This document shows, one piece after another, positions 51,045-54,821 of a stretch of DNA of 54,821 bases. The stretch is from NCBI RefSeq assembly GCF_900019265.1, contig NZ_CYGX02000080.1, positions 1 through 54,821 on the forward strand, read 5' to 3'. The first letter of the stretch is position 1; each line of letters starts with the position of its first letter. The notes under the pieces are model-generated. The model worked only from the letters and a program-made list of their open reading frames with translations, was not told the DNA's origin and did not search any database. This stretch comes from Paraburkholderia ribeironis (GTDB lineage Bacteria > Pseudomonadota > Gammaproteobacteria > Burkholderiales > Burkholderiaceae). The translations under genes were made by a program, and so were the position numbers.

Positions 51045-51676
51045 AAGGTCTCCAAACGAATGATTCGTCGAGCGCCGGTGCATCATTCAGATCGACTCAA
51101 CGACATGCCCCGCTGCGCCTCGGTATCGATCGGCTCGCAGCAGGAGTTCGGAATGCAGTGTAAGTGCCGTCGGCAACGCTTTGTTATTCAAAATCTGCGG
51201 GGGCAATAGAAATTTGCTTAACCGCTGGAAAGGCCGTTGGAAGTGGCGCGAGATCGGGCGATCAGCGTGCGCGCGAGTCAGTGATTACCCGCAGCGGGAA
51301 GGTTTCGAGGCTGCGCGTGAAGAGACAAACGGAGGTCGTGATTGTTGTCGTATCGCGCTGCGGGCCTAAGGGTCCGCAGCGAATGGCGACAGTCCAGGAG
51401 TCAGCTTATATAGGGTATAAACCCCTAACCAATAAACTCACTGTTGCGATAACCGTCACAAATCAGTGCCAGTACATGCTCGCGCAGCCCGCATCCCTTT
51501 GCCCATCGGCCGTACGTCGCCATTCGCCCGCACTCGCGCTATCGTGACTAAACTGGTAGCGCCGCCGCGCACGCACCGCGCCCTTCACGTCGAACCACGA
51601 GGCGCGCCGCCAGCGCCCGCGCATCAACCGCACACAACACCACGGCGTACGCATTGAATCGAGGAGACGATTTCCC
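51045..51676. other. Divergent control region of the catabolic cluster and the thioesterase
   Basis: A 632-base non-coding gap holds the promoters of both transcription units. The AT-rich centre at about 51400-51440 has GGGT-ATAA-ACCC (51413-51424), extendable as TAGGG/CCCTA (51411-51427), and a TATATA hexamer. The dyad is a candidate operator. I see no gene in it. Confidence 0.5.
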
Positions 51677-52186
51677 ATGCCGCATCCAGTTGCCCTGCCC
51701 TGTTACCACGACACCGTGCGGGCTGAATGGGTCGATTACAACGGCCACTTGCGCGACGCGTCCTACATGCTGATTTTCAGCTTCGCGACCGATACGCTGA
51801 TCGATTTGATCGGCTTGTCCGACGCGGTGCGCAAAGCGCGGCAGCGTTCGATCTACACGCTCGAAGCGCATATCAACTACCTGTGCGAGATCAAGGAAGG
51901 CGCGCAAGTTCGCGTCGATATGCGGGTGCTCGGGCATGATGCGAAGCGGCTGCATCTTTATCTCGAGATGTTCAGCGGCACTCGCGACGAGCCCGTGGCC
52001 GCAGGCGAGCAAATGCTGATGCACATCGATACCAGCGGGCCGCGCGGCGTCGCGTTCGATCACGACGTCGAGGCCCGCGTGCGGGCATTGGCCGACGCAC
52101 ACGCCGCATTGCCGCCGCCGACGTTTGCGGGACGCGTGATCGGCTTGCCTGTCGGGACCCAACACCATCGGAGCGGACATGCTTGA
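51677..52186 (+). CDS. 4HBT-type acyl-CoA thioesterase
   Basis: A 169-residue hot-dog-fold thioesterase. The opening HDTVRAEWVDYNGHLRDASYMLIFSFATDTLIDLIGLS is the 4-hydroxybenzoyl-CoA thioesterase signature, with the catalytic Asp in WVDYNGH. IYTLEAHINYLCEIKEGAQVRVDMRVLGHDAKRLHLYLEMF is the long helix and strand. It resembles thioesterases described beside carnitine/betaine catabolic genes, but that link is weak here. A GAGGAGACG stretch lies 11 bases before the ATG at 51677. Its stop overlaps the start of the esterase gene by eight bases. Confidence 0.85.
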   Translation: MPHPVALPCYHDTVRAEWVDYNGHLRDASYMLIFSFATDTLIDLIGLSDAVRKARQRSIYTLEAHINYLCEIKEGAQVRVDMRVLGHDAKRLHLYLEMFSGTRDEPVAAGEQMLMHIDTSGPRGVAFDHDVEARVRALADAHAALPPPTFAGRVIGLPVGTQHHRSGHA

Positions 52187-53129
52187 ACCGGAAATCGCCG
52201 CATTCATCGAACGTGCCACCGCGATCTATCCCGCCCATTCCGCCGCATCGACGCCGTCTGAGCAGCGCAGGATGTACGACCGGTATGCGGCCATGCTGGC
52301 ACCGCCGCTGCCGGGCGAGGTCATGCTGCAGGACGCCAGCTTCACCAGCAGGGCGGGCCATACGATTCCGCTGCGGCTTTACCGGCGTCGCACGAACGCG
52401 CACGAAGGGGTCCGCGGCAGCGTGCTGTATTTTCACGGCGGCGGCTTCGTGCTCGGCTCGCTGAACAGCCATCAGATGATCACGGCCCGCATCGCGCTGG
52501 ATACCGGGCTCGATGTGATTGCGGTCGACTACCGGCTCGCTCCCGAGCATCCTGCGCCGGCCGCGCATGACGACTGCATGGAAGTGACGCTCGCCGCGTT
52601 GGCCGGACGCCTGCCTTTCGATCTGCACGACGACGCCGCGCTGCAACTGGCCGGCGACAGTGCCGGCGGCAATCTGGCGGCCAGCGTGGCGATGCGGCTG
52701 CGTGACGACGGAGTGGATCGCGTGCGCGGGCTGGCGCTGGTTTATCCGATGCTCGGCGTCGAGCCGCAACGGCCTGCGCGCGACACCGAAGCGTACGCAC
52801 CGATGCTCACGCTGACGGACGTTTATGCTTTCCGCGATTCGTACTGGGGCAAGGGCGAGTCGGCGCGCTACCCCGCGTGGACGATCCCGCTCGACGCCGC
52901 GCGCTTCGACGCCCTGCCGCCGACGCTGGCGATCGGCGCTGAACACGATCCGTTGAGAGACGACGCACGCGTATTCGTCGAGCGCATCGGCGCGGCCGGT
53001 GGTGACGCGCGGCTAAGGATCGGCGCCGGACTCGTGCATGGCTGCTGGCGCGCGCTTGAATGGAGCCCGGGCGTGCAGGCCATGCATAAGGACGTGTGCG
53101 ATTTTCTGACCGGACAGGCTCGCGATTAA
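52179..53129 (+). CDS. HSL-family alpha/beta hydrolase (esterase)
   Basis: A 316-residue hormone-sensitive-lipase-like esterase. It has the oxyanion motif in GSVLYFHGGGFVLGSLNSH, the nucleophile in LQLAGDSAGGNLAASVAMRL (GDSAG), the acid in LAIGAEHDPLRDDARVF and the His in GLVHGCWRAL. The triad is complete, in contrast to the LlpE-like protein. Short- or medium-chain acyl esters are the likely substrates. It starts inside the end of the thioesterase gene, so the two are translationally coupled. The next gene is convergent and ends 30 bases away. Confidence 0.9.
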   Translation: MLEPEIAAFIERATAIYPAHSAASTPSEQRRMYDRYAAMLAPPLPGEVMLQDASFTSRAGHTIPLRLYRRRTNAHEGVRGSVLYFHGGGFVLGSLNSHQMITARIALDTGLDVIAVDYRLAPEHPAPAAHDDCMEVTLAALAGRLPFDLHDDAALQLAGDSAGGNLAASVAMRLRDDGVDRVRGLALVYPMLGVEPQRPARDTEAYAPMLTLTDVYAFRDSYWGKGESARYPAWTIPLDAARFDALPPTLAIGAEHDPLRDDARVFVERIGAAGGDARLRIGAGLVHGCWRALEWSPGVQAMHKDVCDFLTGQARD

Positions 53130-53159
53130 TGTGCGACTAGTGCGCAGTAAATGCGCGAT

Positions 53160-54122
53160 TCAGCGATTGCGCTCAGCCCGCCATTTTGAAAACGTCACGA
53201 GGTCAACGCCCACTTCGGCCGCGTCGATGCGGGTCCAGCCATAGAACGCATCGTCCCAGCCCGGGATGCTGCGCGGCGTCAGCGTCCTGACCTCCATGCC
53301 GCGACGGTAGGCCAGGTCCGGCCAGAAGATCGGCATCACCTCGCGTATCGCCAACTGACGCAACAATTCGGCAGGGCCGCCCTCGTCGGCCACGATCTCG
53401 CCCTGCGAGATCCAGTCGTTCTCGGCCCACGCGACGAACACGCTCGGATTGCCGGCGCGGTCGAACATCAGGATTGCGTTCTGCTCGGGACGCCAGTAGT
53501 ACTCGACGATGCCTTCAGCGGCCATCACCTCGTCGATGACCTTGCGCGTTCTCGGATCGCAATACGTCATGCCGTTCTCGCCCAACGCGAGCCAGCCCGA
53601 CTCCGAACAGTGCCGGCTCTTCGCATCCTTCAGGAAATGGACCAGCCGGTTGGCCGAGTCCGGATCCGTCTTTCTCAGATACAGATCCACGATGCCGGCG
53701 TTGAACGCCTTGACCGCGACGGTTTCGTCCGCGACGCCGGTCAGCAGCACTTTCGCGCAACGCAGATGGGATATCGACGCGAGAAATTCGACGCCGTCCA
53801 TGGCCGGCATGTCGAAGTCCACGACGACCGCGGCGACCTCCTCGAAACGCGACGACCGGGCGACGATGTCGCGCTCGGCCGAGGTTTCGACGAAACGCTC
53901 GACACCCGGCTCGCTCAGACATGCCGACGCCGACGCGAACTCCAGCGAATTCTCGCGCGCATGCTGGCGAATGAAACTGAGCGCGGCTTGCGGTCGCGTG
54001 AAAAACAGGTTGGTCGACGTGTCCGGGAAGAACCGGCGCAGGGCATCGAGGTAGCTGTCGTTGTCGTCGACGAAGACAATCGTTGCCGGATAGTAAACAG
54101 GTGGTCGGATAAAGTTGTTCAT
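53160..54122 (-). CDS. Atypical response regulator with unknown C-terminal domain
   Basis: A 320-residue protein with an N-terminal receiver domain. The acidic pair is in ATIVFVDDNDSYLDALRRFFP (Asp19-Asp20) and the phospho-acceptor is Asp102 in VVVDFDMPAMDGVEF. Thr follows in LLTGVAD and Lys in LYLRKTD. The distance from the acidic pair to the phospho-acceptor is about 82 residues, against the usual 40, so an insertion of about 40 residues lies between beta-2 and beta-3. The C-terminal 150 residues have no HTH that I recognise. No histidine kinase is adjacent. ATG 54122 is chosen because the 67 residues upstream look non-coding. Confidence 0.8.
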   Translation of the reverse strand: MNNFIRPPVYYPATIVFVDDNDSYLDALRRFFPDTSTNLFFTRPQAALSFIRQHARENSLEFASASACLSEPGVERFVETSAERDIVARSSRFEEVAAVVVDFDMPAMDGVEFLASISHLRCAKVLLTGVADETVAVKAFNAGIVDLYLRKTDPDSANRLVHFLKDAKSRHCSESGWLALGENGMTYCDPRTRKVIDEVMAAEGIVEYYWRPEQNAILMFDRAGNPSVFVAWAENDWISQGEIVADEGGPAELLRQLAIREVMPIFWPDLAYRRGMEVRTLTPRSIPGWDDAFYGWTRIDAAEVGVDLVTFSKWRAERNR

Positions 54123-54528
54123 ATTTTCACGTGGTACGTCACGCCGCCGCCGTGGCACCCCAGAGGCGGGCCGCCAGGCTGGCAAACCGGCCTGGGCGCA
54201 CGGCATATCGCGGCATATCGCGGCACGACCCAGACATGAAGGACGGCCGCCCTGCCCATGAGCCGCATTGTCAGCGCGTTGTTTTTGCCGTTGCCGGTCT
54301 CGGCATGGTCCGCTGGGGGGCACGTCGGCGTGCCTCGTCGATGTTTATGCGCCGGGCATCCAGACGCTGGCTGCCGCGTCGATGTCCCGCAGCACCGTAT
54401 AGTACAGGCCTCTTCGCATCAAGAGTGCAAAGATGCGTCGCGGTGTGATCGGTATATGCTAATTGGGGCCACGGAATAGTCGTTTATCATCGATTCATCA
54501 CAGTTCTTGAACGACCCGTTGGTTAAAT
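54123..54528. other. Non-coding divergent region before the 3' partial gene
   Basis: This 406-base gap separates the leftward response regulator from the rightward partial gene. Its last 100 bases (54430-54528) are AT-richer and contain TATATGCTAAT, a possible -10 region for the partial gene. No gene is supported. Confidence 0.45.
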
Positions 54529-54821
54529 ATGACGAATAGCGGCAAGGTGTTGATAATCGGCCTGCTCGTGGTTGATCTGGGAGTCGGTGGTTACCTGCTA
54601 TTACCGAAAGACGAACCGCCGCCCGTCGCGGTCGGCACGGTAACTGGCGGCGCCACGACGACGCCGGCAGAACTGAACTCCGTCGACGGCGCAACCAGCA
54701 AGGCGGCCGGCAAGGTGGTTCAAATGACGCCGCCTGTCAGCGGCACGGACCAGCTCGCCGCCACGCCGCCGCCCGCCCCGGCGACGGTAGCCCCGGCCGC
54801 TCCGGCGGTCACCCCGGCCCC
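54529..54821 (+). CDS. Single-TM, Pro/Ala-rich protein, 3' end outside the window
   Basis: The frame from ATG 54529 runs to the window end without a stop. It begins with a hydrophobic helix (KVLIIGLLVVDLGVGGYLLL, about residues 6-25) that looks like an uncleaved anchor or signal. A low-complexity tail rich in Pro, Ala, Thr and Val follows, including PPPAPATVAPAAPAV. Such tails are common in periplasm-spanning linkers. No ribosome binding site is visible before the ATG. The family is not recognised. Confidence 0.55.
   Translation, partial: MTNSGKVLIIGLLVVDLGVGGYLLLPKDEPPPVAVGTVTGGATTTPAELNSVDGATSKAAGKVVQMTPPVSGTDQLAATPPPAPATVAPAAPAVTPA

Noticed and set aside
1..54821. tRNA, rRNA, prophage or insertion sequence
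   Set aside because: No cloverleaf-like conserved arms, transposase motifs or phage structural proteins were seen in either strand.

Overview
The window looks like a chromosomal or megaplasmid segment from a Paraburkholderia/Burkholderia-type betaproteobacterium. The evidence is the high GC content, an FlhDC flagellar switch, a Ceo/Bpe-type RND pump with its llpE lipase-like gene and LysR regulator, a DUF4148 exported protein, a 1.6-kDa-residue-class NAD glutamate dehydrogenase, a MocR-gabTD locus and a Burkholderia-type porin. This is inferred from gene content; no rRNA or other taxonomic marker is present. No tRNA, CRISPR array, intact insertion sequence or prophage was seen.

Layout. 1-8.9 kb holds small accessory and housekeeping units: a 14-TM MFS exporter, DoxX, a VOC protein, FucU, a SnoaL-like protein, a HigB/HigA-like toxin-antitoxin pair, an MmyB-type regulator, a GNAT and a YeeE/TsuA-type transporter. 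The SnoaL-like gene and the MmyB-type regulator carry nearly identical 21-bp dyads upstream. 9.1-10.4 kb is flhDC with its own promoter region and a strong terminator. 10.4-11.3 kb is a rearrangement scar: an in-frame chimera of a flavin monooxygenase N-terminus and an MntH C-terminus, followed by a MetQ C-terminal remnant. 11.5-19.8 kb is the llpE-ceoA-ceoB-opcM efflux operon with divergent ceoR. 20-31.2 kb contains DUF4148, a possible 24-residue protein, a purine nucleoside permease-like protein, a CDF transporter, NAD-glutamate dehydrogenase, an alpha/beta hydrolase coupled to an M14 peptidase, and a DMT transporter. 31.4-35.9 kb is a MocR regulator divergent from gabT-gabD (GABA to succinate).

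36.0-51.0 kb is the most distinctive region, about 15 kb of genes all on the minus strand. From promoter-distal to promoter-proximal it encodes a porin, MFS, amidohydrolase, maleate-isomerase-like protein, MFS, a LysR-type regulator with two HTH domains, an FAH-fold hydrolase, an SDR lacking its YxxxK motif, a LigJ-like hydratase, an extradiol-type VOC dioxygenase, two tandem 4,5-dihydroxyphthalate-decarboxylase-like proteins, an HpcH/HpaI aldolase and a six-Asp-box beta-propeller. Together they look like uptake plus meta-cleavage catabolism of an aromatic carboxylate. The exact enzyme set matches no pathway I know, so it is the best candidate for an undescribed system. Several junctions are 4-bp ATGA overlaps.

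51.7-54.8 kb holds a thioesterase overlapping an HSL-type esterase, an atypical response regulator with an unrecognised output domain, and the 5' end of a proline/alanine-rich single-TM protein cut by the window edge.
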